Below, piece by piece: positions 31,308 to 39,862 of a stretch of 64,000 nucleotides of DNA. A program made the translations under genes and the position numbers. Source of the DNA: Gordonia jinhuaensis (lineage in GTDB: Bacteria; Actinomycetota; Actinomycetes; Mycobacteriales; Mycobacteriaceae); the NCBI RefSeq assembly GCF_014639795.1, contig NZ_BMGC01000015.1, positions 24,312-88,311 on the forward strand. The letters run 5' to 3'. The notes under the pieces were generated by a model that saw only the letters and a program-made list of their open reading frames with translations, did no database searches and had not been told where the DNA came from. How positions within the stretch are numbered: position 1 is the stretch's first letter; each line of letters opens with the position of its first letter.

Positions 31308-31763
31308 ATGGCCGGTGAGGTATCCGGGCGTGAGTTCACCGTTGGGCAACTCGCGGCGCGAAGCGGTGTCGCGGTATCGGCGTTGCACTTCTACGAACGT
31401 CAGGGGCTCATCAGTTCCCGGCGTACCAGCGGGAACCAGCGTCGCTACACACGTGACACGTTGCGTCGCGTCGCGTTCATCCGTATCTCCCAGCGGGTCG
31501 GGATCCCGCTGGCGATGATCAAGAACGCGCTGGACGAACTGCCGGCCGAACGCACCCCGACGCGTGCGGACTGGGCGCGGCTGTCGGCGTCATGGGAAGC
31601 CGAGCTCACCGCACGCATCGACGACATGATGCTGCTCAGAGATCGGCTCACCGACTGCATCGGGTGCGGATGCCTCTCGCTGGCGACCTGCGCTCTGGCC
31701 AACCCCGACGACGCACTCGGTGAGCCGGGTAGAGCCGGTCCCCAGCGCGTCTTCGGTCCCTAG
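31308..31763 (+). CDS. soxR: redox-sensitive MerR-family regulator SoxR
   Basis: A 151-aa [2Fe-2S] transcription factor. MerR helix-turn-helix FTVGQLAARSGVAVSALHFYERQGL; the four cluster cysteines lie in CIGCGCLSLATC (Cys117, 120, 122, 128). In actinobacteria SoxR responds to redox-cycling compounds and directly regulates a few genes rather than soxS; none can be recognised here. TAGGAT (31294-31299) is a -10-like hexamer 8 bases before the ATG, so it may be leaderless; AGGA in the same place could also serve as a binding site. Confidence 0.93.
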   Translation: MAGEVSGREFTVGQLAARSGVAVSALHFYERQGLISSRRTSGNQRRYTRDTLRRVAFIRISQRVGIPLAMIKNALDELPAERTPTRADWARLSASWEAELTARIDDMMLLRDRLTDCIGCGCLSLATCALANPDDALGEPGRAGPQRVFGP

Positions 31764-31909
31764 ATCTGGTCGCTCCCCGGTTCTCGCCGATGCCGCTTGC
31801 GGTGCCGGTGTCCGGTTCGTGCGCGATTCGACCCGATTGCCGGTGCATACACGCGCTGCAGCGCCGCGGAGCGCCACACGATGTCGGCGCCGCGTGACAG
31901 CATGGGGTC

Positions 31910-32746
31910 ATGTGCGGACGCTATGCGGTCACCACCGACCCGGCCGGACTCGCCGCCGAGCTCGACGCGAACAACCTTCACGCGATCAACGAGGTCGCGC
32001 CGCCGGGTGATGGTGTCGCCGCCGACCGGCCGGGGGTGAGCTATCCCGGGGTGAGCTACAACGTGGCGCCCACCGAGACGGTCATGACGCTGGTCGAACG
32101 CCACGATCGTGAGCATCCCGATCTCGATCCCACACTGCGCATCCGGGCGATGAGGTGGGGGTTGATCCCGCCCTGGACGAAGGGCAGCATCGCCGACGGT
32201 CCGGGCAAGGGGCCGCTACTGTTCAACGCCCGAGCCGAGACGGCGGCCACCAAGAGCGCCTTTCGCGCGGCGGTGGCACGCAAGAGATGTCTGGTCCCGA
32301 TGGACGGCTGGTACGAATGGATGCCGGGTGCGGCGGTGGCCGGAGCCAAGCCCGCGAAGATCCCGTTCTACATGTCGCCGTCGGACGGCACGCGGTTGTT
32401 CATGGCCGGACTCTGGTCGGTGTGGCGGCCGAGTGATCTGCCGCCACAGGCGCCGCCGGTGATGAGCATGACCATCCTCACCACCGAGGCGGTGGGCGAC
32501 CTGCGCGAGGTCCACGACCGGATGCCGCTGATCATGCCCTACGACAACTGGTCGGCGTGGCTGGATCCCGATCACCCGGCACCGGCGACACTCCTGGCGC
32601 CTGTCTCGCGGGAGGTCGCCGCGGCGATCTCGATCCGCGAGGTGTCGCCACTGGTCAACCGGGTGTCCAACAACGGACCGGAGCTGCTCGCGCCGGTCAC
32701 CGACTCGGCCCGCGGCCAGCGGCCGGAACAGGAGACATTGCTATGA
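31910..32746 (+). CDS. SRAP-domain protein (HMCES/YedK family)
   Basis: A 278-aa SOS-response-associated peptidase-family protein that crosslinks to abasic sites in single-stranded DNA through Cys2. It begins MCGRYAV, and the other conserved residues are Asn (NVAPTE), Glu in GWYEW and His in VHDRMP. A short duplication GVSYPGVSY lies near residue 42. It overlaps the next gene by 4 bases. Orthologue of Rv3226c. Confidence 0.95.
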   Translation: MCGRYAVTTDPAGLAAELDANNLHAINEVAPPGDGVAADRPGVSYPGVSYNVAPTETVMTLVERHDREHPDLDPTLRIRAMRWGLIPPWTKGSIADGPGKGPLLFNARAETAATKSAFRAAVARKRCLVPMDGWYEWMPGAAVAGAKPAKIPFYMSPSDGTRLFMAGLWSVWRPSDLPPQAPPVMSMTILTTEAVGDLREVHDRMPLIMPYDNWSAWLDPDHPAPATLLAPVSREVAAAISIREVSPLVNRVSNNGPELLAPVTDSARGQRPEQETLL

Positions 32747-33414
32747 GCATCGCCACCGTCCTCTTCGACGTCGACGGCACCCTCATCGACACGGTGTACG
32801 CGCATGTGGATGCTTGGGACAGAGCCTTTCACTCGCGCGACATCTCCATCCCGGAATGGGAGATCCACCGCCAGATCGGCAAGGACGGATCACTTCTCGT
32901 CCGCGATCTGCTGACCCGTCACGACATCGAGGTCGACGACGAACTGATCGCGGTGCTCTCGACGGTGCATGCCACCGCATTCGCCACGACCACCGATCGC
33001 ATGTCGGTGCTGCCGGGTGCGCGCGACCTGGTGCAGGCATGTTCGGATCGCGGCGCCACAGTGGTGCTCGCGTCGTCGTCGCCGGCCGATGAACTCGATG
33101 CCGCGCGTGCGGCACTCGACATCGACGCATGGATCGATGCAGTGACCACCAGCGCCGACGTCGAGACCGCCAAACCCGACACCGGCATCGTGAAGGTCGC
33201 GCTCGATCGGGTGGGGGCCGACGCATCGACCGCGCTGATGTTCGGCGACGCCGTGTGGGATTCGATCGCGGCCACCGCAGCCGGTGTGCGGTCGATCGGT
33301 CTGCTCTCCGGCGGCATCTCCCGGGACGAGTTGCTCAGCGCCGGAGCCAGGATGGTCTTCACCGACCCCGCCGACGTCGTCGACTCCCTCGACGATCTGT
33401 GGGAGTCGCTCTGA
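32743..33414 (+). CDS. HAD-superfamily phosphatase
   Basis: A 223-aa HAD hydrolase of the phosphoglycolate-phosphatase-like class. Motif I DVDGTLIDT, motif II LASSSPADE, motif III Lys in ETAKPDTGI, motif IV FGDAVWD. The substrate is unknown. The ATG overlaps the SRAP gene stop (ATGA), suggesting co-translation. Confidence 0.88.
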   Translation: MSIATVLFDVDGTLIDTVYAHVDAWDRAFHSRDISIPEWEIHRQIGKDGSLLVRDLLTRHDIEVDDELIAVLSTVHATAFATTTDRMSVLPGARDLVQACSDRGATVVLASSSPADELDAARAALDIDAWIDAVTTSADVETAKPDTGIVKVALDRVGADASTALMFGDAVWDSIAATAAGVRSIGLLSGGISRDELLSAGARMVFTDPADVVDSLDDLWESL

Positions 33415-33450
33415 CCCTTCCCGGCCGGGTCGGCATGTCAGGCGTTCCGT

Positions 33451-33933
33451 TCACGCTCGAATGTCGGCGACAGTCGCGTCGGTCAGCCGCACGAGTTCGG
33501 CCGGGTCGACCTGGATCTCCAGTCCGCGACGCCCACCGCTGAACAGCACGCTCGGCCACCCGGTCGCCGACTCGTCGACCACGGTGGGCAGCGGGTTCTT
33601 CTGACCCAGCGGCGAGACGCCGCCGAGGACGTATCCGGTGCTGCGGGTGACCTTCTTGGTGTCGGCCATCGCCGCCTTGCTCCGGCCCAGTGCCTTGGCG
33701 ACCTTCTTCAGTGACAGCTGTGAGGACACCGGGAGCACCGCGACGGCCAGCGCACCGTCGGCCTCCACCACGAGTGTCTTGAGGATCTGGTCGGGATCGA
33801 CTCCCAGTGCGCCGCACATCGCGTCCACGGCCTCGTCGCCGAAGGAGGTGGTCCGCGGGTCGTGGTCGTATCGGTGCACCTCATGGGGGATCTTCGCCGA
33901 TTCCAGTGCTGCGATCGCCGCGGTAGCTGACAT
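33451..33933 (-). CDS. ybaK: Cys-tRNA(Pro)/Cys-tRNA deacylase, YbaK family
   Basis: A 160-aa trans-editing enzyme that removes cysteine mischarged on tRNA(Pro). It has the family segments VDAMCGALGVDPDQILKTLV, LSLKKVAKALG, TRSTGYVLGGVSPLGQK and a final VLFSGGRRGLEIQVDP. The start ATG 33933 agrees with family length. Divergent from sigH; the gap between them holds the SigH-type promoter. Confidence 0.93.
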   Translation of the reverse strand: MSATAAIAALESAKIPHEVHRYDHDPRTTSFGDEAVDAMCGALGVDPDQILKTLVVEADGALAVAVLPVSSQLSLKKVAKALGRSKAAMADTKKVTRSTGYVLGGVSPLGQKNPLPTVVDESATGWPSVLFSGGRRGLEIQVDPAELVRLTDATVADIRA

Positions 33934-33985
33934 GCGCAGATGGTAGCGGTGGGTCCGATCACGCTGCACGAATCGACGGGGTAAC

Positions 33986-34011
33986 GGAACAATCGGACGA
34001 CGTGGGCTGTT
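33986..34011 (+). promoter_or_regulatory. SigH-type promoter upstream of sigH
   Basis: GGAAC at 33986-33990 and GTT at 34009-34011, separated by exactly 18 bases. This matches the GGAAY-N18-GTT consensus of SigH/SigR. It would start transcription near 34018 and so autoregulate sigH, as known for this family. Confidence 0.7.
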
Positions 34012-34105
34012 GCAATCTCCAGATCTGCCCGCATATTCGGGCGTAGTCCAGCGACGCCGGTGGGCATCGACGAGATGTGCCATCGGCCGACGAGGGAGGA
34101 TTCTG

Positions 34106-34291
34106 GTGCCACTGTTGTGCCCGGAACGGGCGCCACGTTCTGTGATCGCCGACACGCCGGTGACCGGCGGTGTTGCCGTCACCCACCCGACGATCGTCGG
34201 CGGTGTACTGCCCAGAGGGCAGGTATCGGTAGGCTCGAGAGACGATTTCTCGACGCCTCGCGCGTCAGGCGCACCGACCGAAGGGATAGCT
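34106..34291 (+). other. in-frame 62-codon extension of sigH with its own start
   Basis: GTG 34106 follows AGGGAGGA (34093-34100) with a 5-base spacer and reads in frame, with no stop, into sigH at 34292. It would add 62 residues to SigH. In Streptomyces an upstream start gives an unstable longer SigR isoform from the SigR-dependent promoter; the arrangement here is the same. A -10-like TAGGCT at 34230-34235 could give the short form. Confidence 0.6.
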
Positions 34292-34984
34292 GTGAGCGAA
34301 CCCCAGGCACAGTCCTCGCAGGACGATCCCGTCGACGTGATCGGTGAGACCGCTCATGTCGAGGACTCGATCCCCCAGGACGAGGAGACCGCTGATCAGC
34401 AGATGCGTCGCTTCGAACGCGACGCGCTGCCGCTGCTCGACCAGATGTACGGCGCTGCCCTGCGGATGACCCGCAACCCGGCCGACGCCGAAGACCTGGT
34501 CCAGGAAACCTACGTCAAGGCCTTCTCAGCGTTCGGGTCCTTCAAGAAGGGCACCAACCTCAAGGCGTGGCTGTATCGCATCCTGACCAACACCTACATC
34601 AACGGTTACCGCAAGCGACAGCGACAGCCTGCGCAGTATCCGACCGACGAGATCACCGACTGGCAGCTGGCCGCCACCGCCGAGCATTCCTCCACCGGCC
34701 TGCGCTCTGCTGAGATCGAGGCGCTCGAGTCGTTGCCCGACGACGACATCAAGGCCGCGCTGCAGGCGCTGCCCGAGGATTTCAGGATGGCGGTGTACTA
34801 CGCCGACGTCGAAGGTCTGCCGTACAAGGAGATTGCGGAGATCATGGACACACCGATAGGGACTGTGATGTCGCGACTGCACCGTGGCCGCAAGCAGCTG
34901 CGTGAGTTGCTCGCCGACGTGGCTCGGGAGCGAGGCTTCAATCGCACGCCGGCTGCCGGCGCTTCCAAGGAGGTGACCCGGTGA
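34292..34984 (+). CDS. sigH: ECF sigma factor SigH (group of SigR)
   Basis: Directs the response to thiol-oxidative and heat stress (thioredoxin system, chaperones). The 230-aa short form has sigma region 2 ([39 protein letters not shown]) and region 4 ([36 protein letters not shown]). GTG 34292 is preceded by GAAGGG. Overlaps rshA by 4 bases. Regulated by the SigH-type promoter upstream and by RshA. Confidence 0.96.
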   Translation: MSEPQAQSSQDDPVDVIGETAHVEDSIPQDEETADQQMRRFERDALPLLDQMYGAALRMTRNPADAEDLVQETYVKAFSAFGSFKKGTNLKAWLYRILTNTYINGYRKRQRQPAQYPTDEITDWQLAATAEHSSTGLRSAEIEALESLPDDDIKAALQALPEDFRMAVYYADVEGLPYKEIAEIMDTPIGTVMSRLHRGRKQLRELLADVARERGFNRTPAAGASKEVTR

Positions 34985-35316
34985 CCACCCACGACGAGAA
35001 GGCCCGCGGCGACGTACCGCCGCACGACCCCACCTTCGACCTGGAGAACCTGGACTGCTCGGCGGTGCTCGCCGACGTCTGGCTTCTGCTGGACAACGAA
35101 TGCGATCAGGACGTGCGGGCACGTCTGACCGCACATCTGCAGACCTGCCAGCAGTGTTTCGAGCACTACGGGATCGAGAAGCAGCTCAAGGCGCTGATCA
35201 ACCGCAAGTGCGGTGGCGACCAGGCGCCGGCGGGTCTGCGTGAACGGCTCACCGTGCAGATCCGGCAGTCGGTGACGATCACCGAGACACAGATCGACGG
35301 ACCCGACCGCACCTGA
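34981..35316 (+). CDS. rshA: zinc-associated anti-sigma factor RshA
   Basis: Binds and holds SigH until disulfide stress. The 111-aa protein has the ZAS motif HLQTCQQC (His52, Cys56, Cys59) and further Cys26 and Cys41 around the HxxxCxxC core. GTG 34981 overlaps the sigH stop (GTGA), with GGAGGTGA before it. The ~20-residue N-terminus and the C-terminal 30 residues are acidic/polar and not conserved. Confidence 0.95.
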   Translation: MTTHDEKARGDVPPHDPTFDLENLDCSAVLADVWLLLDNECDQDVRARLTAHLQTCQQCFEHYGIEKQLKALINRKCGGDQAPAGLRERLTVQIRQSVTITETQIDGPDRT

Positions 35317-35322
35317 CACGCC

Positions 35323-35339
35323 GGGGGCGTACGGCCCCC
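35323..35339. terminator. small GC hairpin after rshA
   Basis: GGGGGC-N5-GCCCCC stem 7 bases after the rshA stop; it precedes a much longer palindrome. Confidence 0.5.
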
Positions 35340-35344
35340 CCGAT

Positions 35345-35388
35345 ACAGACGATGAGAGCGACCCCGCGGGGTCGCTCTCATCGTCTGT
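35345..35388. terminator. 44-bp perfect palindrome, bidirectional terminator
   Basis: 22-bp arms (35345-35366 and 35367-35388) with no mismatch and no loop in the DNA, centred on CCCGCGGG. It lies between the convergent rshA (+) and bL37 (-) genes, so it can terminate both. RNA from it would form a very long hairpin. Confidence 0.85.
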
Positions 35389-35415
35389 GCACCGCGATCT
35401 GCGGTGATGCGCTCA

Positions 35416-35490
35416 TCAAGAATTCGGACGCCGACCGTGGTTGGCTGCGTTCTTCTTGCGTGCGCGCTTCTTACGTCCGCGCTTTCCCAT
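35416..35490 (-). CDS. small 50S ribosomal protein bL37
   Basis: A 24-residue, strongly basic protein (MGKRGRKKRARKK start, HGRRPNS end) with the same length and pattern as the actinobacterial bL37 seen in mycobacterial ribosome structures. GGAAGGAG lies 7 bases upstream of the ATG, so translation is well supported despite its size. It is often missed by gene finders. Confidence 0.88.
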   Translation of the reverse strand: MGKRGRKKRARKKNAANHGRRPNS

Positions 35491-35739
35491 GACGTTCTCC
35501 TTCCGTACCGACCCTCCATTGTTCCATGTCCGATGCCGACAGCAGAAATCGGGCGTCGGGCCCGTGATCTGCCGGACTCGTCGCCGCTCGGTCTCCTCGC
35601 CGTGCTCGCCACCGTGACCGCACGCGTGCGATAGGTTTATGGGTCTAGGCAGCGCGCGGGCATCGGCTTGCACACGGCGCGCGGCCGACCGCCGCTCCGG
35701 AGACCGGTGTGGTGTGGGGTCTGCAGGGAGGAGCCGGAG

Positions 35740-35955
35740 ATGGCTGAGGACGTGGTTGCCGAGATCGTCGCGAGTGTTCTCGATGTGGTCGCCGAGCCGG
35801 GTCAGCGGCTCGAGACCACTGACACGGTCGTCATGCTCGAGTCGATGAAGATGGAGATCCCGGTGCATCCCGAGGAACCCGGGGTGGTCAAGGAGATCAA
35901 GGTCAAGGTCGGCGATGTGATCCAGGCCGGCGACGTCATCGCCGTGATGGAATAG
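35740..35955 (+). CDS. biotin/lipoyl-attachment protein (TB7.3-like)
   Basis: A 71-aa biotinyl-domain protein; the biotinylated Lys is in VMLESMKMEIPV. It corresponds to Rv3221c (TB7.3). A free biotinyl domain can serve as carrier for acyl-CoA carboxylases, but the partner is unknown. ATG 35740; GGAGGAG lies about 10 bases upstream. 18 bases separate it from pdtaS, so they are probably one transcript. Confidence 0.92.
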   Translation: MAEDVVAEIVASVLDVVAEPGQRLETTDTVVMLESMKMEIPVHPEEPGVVKEIKVKVGDVIQAGDVIAVME

Positions 35956-35973
35956 CCCACCGGCCCCTCGCCC

Positions 35974-37455
35974 ATGTCGACACTGTCGGATCTGCTCGCC
36001 GAACACACCGATGTCTCAGGTCGGGTGGCCGCGCACCTGCAGCAGGTGGTCGCCGAGTGGCAGCTGCTCGCGGACCTCTCGTTCGCCGATTTCCACATGT
36101 ACGTGCGCGCCGACGACGGCAGCATCATCTGTGTCGCACAGTGCCGGCCCAACACCGCACCCACCGTTCACCCGCGCGACGAGGTGGGTTCGGTTGTTCT
36201 CGATGCCGAGAATCCCCAAGTGGCCCAGGCTTTTTCGGGTGGACGCATACTGCGCGAAGAGGATCCCACCTGGATCGGGCAGACGGCGCTGCGGCGGGAG
36301 GCGGTGCCGGTCCGTTTCGATGGTGCGGTGGTCGCGGTGCTCGTGCGCTCGATCAACCTGTCACATCTGCGTATGCCCTCACCGTTGGAACTGTCGTATC
36401 AGGACTGTGCCAACGATCTGTGCCAGATGGTCTCCGAGGGCACCTTCCCGCAGGACGAGGGCAACCCGCGCGGCTTGTCGACACCGCGGGCCGGTGACGG
36501 TTTCATCCGCGTCGACGCCCAGTGTCGCGTGGTCTACGCCAGCCCGAACGCGCAGTCGGCCTATCACCGGATGGGCTGGCAGCGTGACCTGGCCGGTCAG
36601 GATCTCGCCGAGGTCACCGCGTCGCTGCTGACCGATCGGTTCGAATCCGACGATGCGCGCCGCGTGATCACCGCCGCCGTGGGCGGCAAGGCCGGGATGC
36701 GTATGGAGGCCGACGCCCGCCGCGCGAGCGTGCTGATCCGGGCTCTGCCGTTGGTCCCGCGGGGACAGGTCGTCGGTGCCGCGGTGCTCGTACGCGACGT
36801 GACCGAGGTCAAACGCCGCGACCGTGCGCTGATCTCCAAGGACGCCACCATCCGGGAGATCCACCACCGCGTGAAGAACAACCTGCAGTCGGTCTCGGCG
36901 CTGCTGCGTCTGCAGGCGCGTCGGACCTCCAACGCGGAGGCGCGAACCGCACTCGACGAGGCCGTGCGACGGGTCGCCTCGATCGCACTGGTGCACGAGA
37001 TGCTCTCGGGGAGTGTGGACGAGGAAGTCGATCTCGACGAGGTCATCGATCGGCTGCTCCCCATCATGACTGATGTCGCGCCGGGGGCGGGCAGACCGGT
37101 GGTGCGCCGGGAGGGAACGCTCGGCGTGTTCGCCTCCGAGATGGCGATGCCGATCGTGATGGTGTTGACCGAGTTGATCCAGAACGCCGTGGAGCACGGT
37201 TATCGGCCGGGGGAGACCGGTGAGGTGGTGATCGCCGGTCAGCGCAGCACACGCAAACTGTCGGTGGTGGTGCGCGACGACGGCGCGGGCCTCCCGGAGG
37301 GTTTCGACCCGCACTCCTCGGACCGGCTCGGTCTGCAGATCGTGCACACGCTCGCCGAGATCGAACTCGGCGGCACGCTGGAGATCCGCAACCGCGAGTC
37401 GGCGGAGACCGCCGCCTCCGGCGCCGAGGCCTTGCTCACCGTGCCGCTGCGCTGA
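35974..37455 (+). CDS. pdtaS: cytosolic sensor histidine kinase PdtaS
   Basis: A 493-aa soluble kinase: GAF domain, PAS domain (residues ~175-275, with FIRVDAQCRVVYASPN), HisKA_2 with phospho-acceptor region EIHHRVKNNLQSVSALLRL (His297/298), then HATPase with ELIQNAVEHGY and DDGAGLPEGF. Its partner PdtaR is an RNA-binding antiterminator, encoded elsewhere. In mycobacteria the pair tunes nutrient and metal responses. No membrane segments. Orthologue of Rv3220c. Confidence 0.94.
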   Translation: MSTLSDLLAEHTDVSGRVAAHLQQVVAEWQLLADLSFADFHMYVRADDGSIICVAQCRPNTAPTVHPRDEVGSVVLDAENPQVAQAFSGGRILREEDPTWIGQTALRREAVPVRFDGAVVAVLVRSINLSHLRMPSPLELSYQDCANDLCQMVSEGTFPQDEGNPRGLSTPRAGDGFIRVDAQCRVVYASPNAQSAYHRMGWQRDLAGQDLAEVTASLLTDRFESDDARRVITAAVGGKAGMRMEADARRASVLIRALPLVPRGQVVGAAVLVRDVTEVKRRDRALISKDATIREIHHRVKNNLQSVSALLRLQARRTSNAEARTALDEAVRRVASIALVHEMLSGSVDEEVDLDEVIDRLLPIMTDVAPGAGRPVVRREGTLGVFASEMAMPIVMVLTELIQNAVEHGYRPGETGEVVIAGQRSTRKLSVVVRDDGAGLPEGFDPHSSDRLGLQIVHTLAEIELGGTLEIRNRESAETAASGAEALLTVPLR

Positions 37456-37521
37456 GCCGGCCGGCAGGGCCGGCAGGGCGAGCCGGGCAGGGGAGATCGG
37501 GGACTTTGGACCCTGGACATG

Positions 37522-37560
37522 ACTCGGCCCGACGATCAGGCTGAGATCGTCGGGCCGAGT
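37522..37560. terminator. bidirectional terminator between pdtaS and whiB1
   Basis: Perfect 16-bp arms (37522-37537 and 37545-37560) around a 7-base loop, between two convergent genes. Confidence 0.85.
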
Positions 37561-37648
37561 GCTCGTCTGTGGGACCGCCGGGAATCGGTTGGGCTGCGGG
37601 CTGGTAATCGATCCGGCGCGGTCGCGCTGTAGGTCAGACGGTGGTGAG

Positions 37649-37903
37649 TTAGACGGTGCTGCGGGTGCGGGTGCGGTTGTTGCGACGCTTGAGTGCGCGA
37701 CGCTCGTCCTCGCTCATGCCGCCCCAGACGCCCGCATCCTGACCGGACTCGAGTGCCCACGAGAGGCATTCGGCGGTGACGGGGCATCGTGCGCAGACGA
37801 GCTTCGCGTCCGCGACCTGGGCGATGGCCGGACCGCTGGTGCCGACCGGAAAGAAGAGTTCAGGGTCCTCGTCGCGACACACGGCCTTGTGGCGCCAATC
37901 CAT
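37649..37903 (-). CDS. whiB1: WhiB1 iron-sulfur transcription factor
   Basis: An 84-aa [4Fe-4S] protein, nearly identical to mycobacterial WhiB1: it starts MDWRHKAVCRDEDPELFFPV, with cluster Cys9, 37, 40 and 46, the GVWGG turn and a basic RRALKRRNNR tail for DNA. WhiB1 binds SigA, is essential in M. tuberculosis and reacts with NO. ATG 37903 has GAAGGAG about 8 bases upstream. A CRP-like site lies in the promoter region. Confidence 0.97.
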   Translation of the reverse strand: MDWRHKAVCRDEDPELFFPVGTSGPAIAQVADAKLVCARCPVTAECLSWALESGQDAGVWGGMSEDERRALKRRNNRTRTRSTV

Positions 37904-38018
37904 CTTTCTTGCTCCTTCAGGTGCTTCGTCGCACCACATCGACGGGATGCGCGAGTGAGCCGCATCCCGTGTAACGGTTTGTTCATGTGTGCGTACCGAT
38001 TGTTTCCGCACTGTTGCT

Positions 38019-38034
38019 TGTGAATACTTTCACG
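38019..38034. promoter_or_regulatory. CRP-family binding site upstream of whiB1
   Basis: TGTGA-N6-TCACG, one base off the CRP consensus TGTGA-N6-TCACA, about 115 bases before the whiB1 ATG. In M. tuberculosis whiB1 is activated by CRP (Rv3676), so the site is probably conserved. The rest of the 37904-38189 gap holds no gene that I can see. Confidence 0.7.
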
Positions 38035-38189
38035 AATCCAGGCGAAGTCAATGGTTCGGGCTAACACCGTGGCCAACGTCACTGTGCAGGGGGTGCCCGA
38101 CACGCACCTACATCCGTTGTACTACTCTCTGGGTCCTCGCAACAGGGTGAAATGTCGAATGTGGCGTAGATCTATCGGAAAATCCCTGT

Positions 38190-39131
38190 TCAGGATCGTG
38201 GAGCCACCACATCGAGGACATCGGAGCGGCACCCGAAATGCAGAGCGGAGCGAACTCCGAGGTAGTCCCCGTCCATCTGGACGTCCACCGGCCGGTCGGC
38301 AACCACACGGATGTCCGATACGTCATCTGCTCGTAACACGTGTCGCGCATGCGGCGAACGGTTCATCAGCAGACGGGTGATCAGCGGCAGATTACCCATC
38401 ACATTCATCGATGTGGAGGCGAACACGCCCAGGCCGCCGTCGAAGGTGGTGCCCGGATTCACCTCGATCGGGCGTGAACCGAGATACGTCCACGGTGAGG
38501 TGTTGCTGACAAAAGCGAAGTACACGTCCTCGAGGGGTTCGAGGTCGTCGGCGGTGACGGTCAACGCCGGTTCGCGTTTGGCTTCGGCAAGGAATCCGCG
38601 CACGGTCGCGCGCAGATACAAGCCGTCGCTGGCGCGGTGGCCGGCGCGCCGGTACTCCTCCATGGCGCGAACCACGCGCGCGTCGACACCCATACCGGCG
38701 TTGAAGAGGAACCAGCGGTCGTCGGCGTGGCCCAGTCCGATGCGGCGTGTGGACGAGGCCTCGAGCAGATCGATCAGCTGTGCTGTGGCGCGCAGCGGGT
38801 CGGGATCGATGCCGAGTGCGCGGGCGAACACATTGGCGCTGCCGCCGGGGATCACCCCGAGCGCGGGTGGACGTCGGGTGGTCGGGGCCCAGCACGCCGG
38901 TCGCCCGATCAGGCCGTTGACCACTTCGTTGACCGTTCCGTCGCCGCCGTTGACGATCACCGCGTCGAACCCGCCGTCGCGCGCGGATGCTCCCAGCTCG
39001 CCCGCGTGACCGCGGTGTGTGGTGTGTTCGACGGTCACCTCGACATGACCGCCGAGCATGTTCACCATGGCGTCGCGACCCTCGGGAGTCGTCGACGTCG
39101 CGAACGGGTTGACGATGAACATGACACGCAC
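38190..39131 (-). CDS. diacylglycerol kinase-fold protein (Rv3218-like)
   Basis: A 313-aa lipid-kinase-fold protein. The nucleotide motif is NGGDGTVNEVVNGL, followed by GVIPGGSANVFARALGI and the second-domain GMGVDARVVRAMEEYRRAGHR, ending near VQMDGDYLG. The family phosphorylates diacylglycerol or similar lipids; the substrate here is unproven. The start MRVMFIVNPFATS is the usual one. Divergent from an Rv3217c-like gene. Confidence 0.88.
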   Translation of the reverse strand: MRVMFIVNPFATSTTPEGRDAMVNMLGGHVEVTVEHTTHRGHAGELGASARDGGFDAVIVNGGDGTVNEVVNGLIGRPACWAPTTRRPPALGVIPGGSANVFARALGIDPDPLRATAQLIDLLEASSTRRIGLGHADDRWFLFNAGMGVDARVVRAMEEYRRAGHRASDGLYLRATVRGFLAEAKREPALTVTADDLEPLEDVYFAFVSNTSPWTYLGSRPIEVNPGTTFDGGLGVFASTSMNVMGNLPLITRLLMNRSPHARHVLRADDVSDIRVVADRPVDVQMDGDYLGVRSALHFGCRSDVLDVVAPRS

Positions 39132-39226
39132 GACCTGTAGACACTAGGCGGGCCCGTCCGGCCGCACACCCTCGGCCCGCCACGCGACGTGGGCTGGGGT
39201 CCCCACGCGACGTAGGCTGATGCCTC

Positions 39227-39862
39227 GTGAACGACCAGTCGACATCGCCCACCCGTGCGCAGCTGCCCGCGACCATCCGCCGGGCCGGCCTCGTGGTGGC
39301 GCTCGAGGGCATCGTGCTCGTGGTGGTCGCGCTGGTGATGGTGATCCGGACCGCGGCCGGAGCCGACCGCAATGTGGCCGACGGCTACGGGACCGCGGGC
39401 TGGTTCGGGGTCATCGGACTCGGCGTGGCGGCCTCGGGCATCGCGCTCAGTCGCGGCCGACGCGGCGGACGTGCCATCGCGGTGATGCTGCAACTGCTGC
39501 TGATCCCGGTGGGCTGGGCGATGGCCGGAGCCAGTCACCTGCCCTGGGTGGGTATCCCGCTCCTCGTGGTGGTGGTGGGAGTACTGGCCTCACTGTTCAG
39601 CCCCTCGGCGCTGCGATGGTTCGCCGCCGAATACGCCCCCGACGCACCGGCTGCCGGATCCGGCCCAGACCACTCTTCTCCGGACCAGTCCGATTCCGAC
39701 GGGTCTTCTCCAGGCCAGTCCGAGCCCGACCAGTCCGAGCCCGACCAGTCCGAGCGCGGCCCGTCGCGCACCGGCCGACAGGCCGCCGCCGATGCCCGCC
39801 GGGACAACACCCGTGGCGCTAGCGGTCGGTCGCAGCGAGCGCGTCGAGAGGGTCGCCGGTGA
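39227..39862 (+). CDS. four-helix membrane protein (Rv3217c-like)
   Basis: A 211-aa protein with about four hydrophobic segments in the first 135 residues (VVALEGIVLVVVALVMVI, FGVIGLGVAASGIAL, AVMLQLLLIPVGWAM, GIPLLVVVVGVLASLF) and a disordered C-terminal tail with SEPDQ repeats and a basic end. Function unknown. The GTG has no ribosome binding site, but TAGGCT (39213-39218) ends 8 bases upstream, so it is probably leaderless. The last 44 bases overlap the convergent acetyltransferase. Confidence 0.82.
   Translation: MNDQSTSPTRAQLPATIRRAGLVVALEGIVLVVVALVMVIRTAAGADRNVADGYGTAGWFGVIGLGVAASGIALSRGRRGGRAIAVMLQLLLIPVGWAMAGASHLPWVGIPLLVVVVGVLASLFSPSALRWFAAEYAPDAPAAGSGPDHSSPDQSDSDGSSPGQSEPDQSEPDQSERGPSRTGRQAAADARRDNTRGASGRSQRARREGRR

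Noticed and set aside
34010..34105. sigH frame extended to TTG 34010
   Set aside because: It starts on the -10 of the SigH promoter, before the expected transcription start; GTG 34106 is the sensible extended start.
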